Source of the DNA: Nitrobacteraceae bacterium AZCC 2146
GTDB lineage: Bacteria > Pseudomonadota > Alphaproteobacteria > Rhizobiales > Xanthobacteraceae
Direction of reading: 5' to 3'
Assembly (NCBI GenBank): GCA_036924855.1
Contig: JBAGRP010000001.1
Coordinates: 6,498,001 to 6,562,000 of the forward strand
DNA: 64,000 nucleotides
Position numbers and translations under genes: made by a program. Positions 63,228-64,000 of this stretch are shown piece by piece (the stretch's first letter is position 1; the number at the start of each line of letters is the position of its first letter). The notes below the pieces were generated by a model, which was not told where the DNA came from, did no database searches, and saw only the letters and a list, made by a program, of their open reading frames with translations.

Positions 63228-63301
63228 TGTAAATGAAAAGCCAGTGCGCTGGAATTCCGGTTGGTGCCGGTGTTTTTGCCAGACAATTTCAGGAGGCCTC
63301 G

Positions 63302-64000
63302 ATGGCCGGACCGCGCGACCAGGCTGCCCGTATCATTCGCCCTGAGTCGGAGGCGACCGAGGCCGCGCCGGTGCGCGTCGTATCGACCGCGTCAGCCGAG
63401 GCGCATGCCCTCGCTTCTGACGACTCCGTTGCCCGCGGCCCCGCGGATGCCCCCGCGCCCGAAAAGCCGGCGACGGAAAAGCCCGCCCCGCCGGCGGCCG
63501 AAGCAAAGCCGGCGGCGGCTCCGAAATCCGGCAAGAAGAGAGTCGTCCTGCTGGGCGTCGGCGCCGTGCTGGCGCTCGCAGCCGCAGCCTATGGCGTGAA
63601 CTACTATCTGGTCGGTCGCTTCATGGTCAGCACCGACGACGCCTATGTCCGCGCCAACAACACCACCCTTGGTGCGCGCGTCGCTGGCCATATCGCCGCG
63701 ATCCTGCCGGGCGACAACAAGCCGGTGAAGGCCGGCGACGTGGTTTTCAAGATCGATGATGGCGACTACCGCATCGCCGTCGATGCCGCGCGTCGCAAGA
63801 TCGCGACCCAGCAGGCGACCATCGAGCGCATCGGCCGTCAGGTTAGCGCGCAGGAAAGCGCGGTCGAGCAGGCCAAGGCGCAGATGGCCTCGGCCGATGC
63901 CGCCTCGAAGCGCGCGCAACTCGACTTCGATCGTCAGGAAGCGCTGAGCACCAAGGGCTTCGCCTCGCGCGCCACTTTTGAAACCTCGCAGTCCAGCCGC
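63302..64000 (+). CDS. HlyD/EmrA-type membrane fusion protein (3' end outside window)
   Basis: The frame from ATG 63302 (AGGAGG upstream) stays open to the end of the window, 233 codons. It has a Pro/Ala-rich cytoplasmic N-terminus, one membrane helix (about residues 80-100, RVVLLGVGAVLALAAAAYGV), then the biotinyl-lipoyl-like barrel (VSTDDAYVRANNTTLGARVA, GHIAAILPGDNKPVKAGDVV) and the start of the coiled-coil hairpin. This is the periplasmic adaptor of an EmrAB-type or RND-like efflux pump. The pump gene should follow beyond the window. Confidence 0.88.
   Translation, partial: MAGPRDQAARIIRPESEATEAAPVRVVSTASAEAHALASDDSVARGPADAPAPEKPATEKPAPPAAEAKPAAAPKSGKKRVVLLGVGAVLALAAAAYGVNYYLVGRFMVSTDDAYVRANNTTLGARVAGHIAAILPGDNKPVKAGDVVFKIDDGDYRIAVDAARRKIATQQATIERIGRQVSAQESAVEQAKAQMASADAASKRAQLDFDRQEALSTKGFASRATFETSQSSR

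Overview
The window reads as chromosomal DNA of a GC-rich alphaproteobacterium of the Nitrobacteraceae/Bradyrhizobium-Rhodopseudomonas type. The grounds are: aromatic and anthranilate catabolism genes, an intracellular PHA depolymerase with a catalytic cysteine, a bacterioferritin preceded by a perfect Irr-type (ICE) palindrome, a GGAAC-N16-CGTT general-stress promoter, a TPP-riboswitch-led thiOSGE...thiC cluster, and several structured palindromic intergenic repeats. Genus is not fixed, because no rRNA or tRNA gene was seen. I saw no phage, insertion sequence or CRISPR array.

Layout. 1-5 kb: end of an alpha/beta hydrolase, a 2-aminobenzoate/benzoate-CoA ligase with a Rid-family partner, and a divergent AraC regulator/MFS pair. 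5-15 kb: a solute-binding protein, a LuxR-type regulator, phaZ, a GST, a two-cupin protein, an orphan branched-chain-type binding protein, an SMP-30 lactonase and a GNAT enzyme. 15-20 kb: a TetR regulator with a perfect palindromic operator facing a frameshifted MFS gene, then a vanA-gntR-vanB-like Rieske O-demethylase operon with two putative operators. 20-24 kb: MoxR ATPase, GlsB-like protein, CoxE-like VWA protein coupled to a rhodanese, and a mercaptopyruvate sulfurtransferase. 24-33 kb: a frameshifted Pro/Ala-rich membrane protein, an L,D-transpeptidase, a hydroxyacid dehydrogenase, EttA, a VapBC pair, Tam, a UPF0114 protein and an MltB-like transglycosylase.

33-44 kb: two related small secreted proteins, iron genes (Bfd-like ferredoxin and bfr), several small secreted or membrane proteins, a MetX-like hydrolase, a c-di-GMP phosphodiesterase with a ruined GGDEF domain, and three unrecognised genes, one AT-rich. 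44-50 kb: thiamine synthesis. 50-57 kb: a lytic transglycosylase, an OmpR/EnvZ-like two-component pair, a Ser-rich protein, a PRC-barrel stress protein, a second orphan binding protein, a DUF4403 protein and a second L,D-transpeptidase. 58-61 kb: a NitT/TauT-type ABC importer and a 27-codon membrane peptide. 61-64 kb: an extensin-like lipoprotein and a divergent TetR/HlyD-EmrA efflux unit running off the end.

Recurring themes are aromatic-acid use (CoA ligase, Rieske demethylase, orphan binding proteins), cell-wall remodelling (two L,D-transpeptidases, two lytic transglycosylases, an extensin-like peptidase), sulfur transfer and iron. Three nested-hairpin elements of 108-129 bp sit in gaps between co-directional genes. 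Two genes carry what look like single-base deletions; these are either real pseudogenes or sequencing errors.
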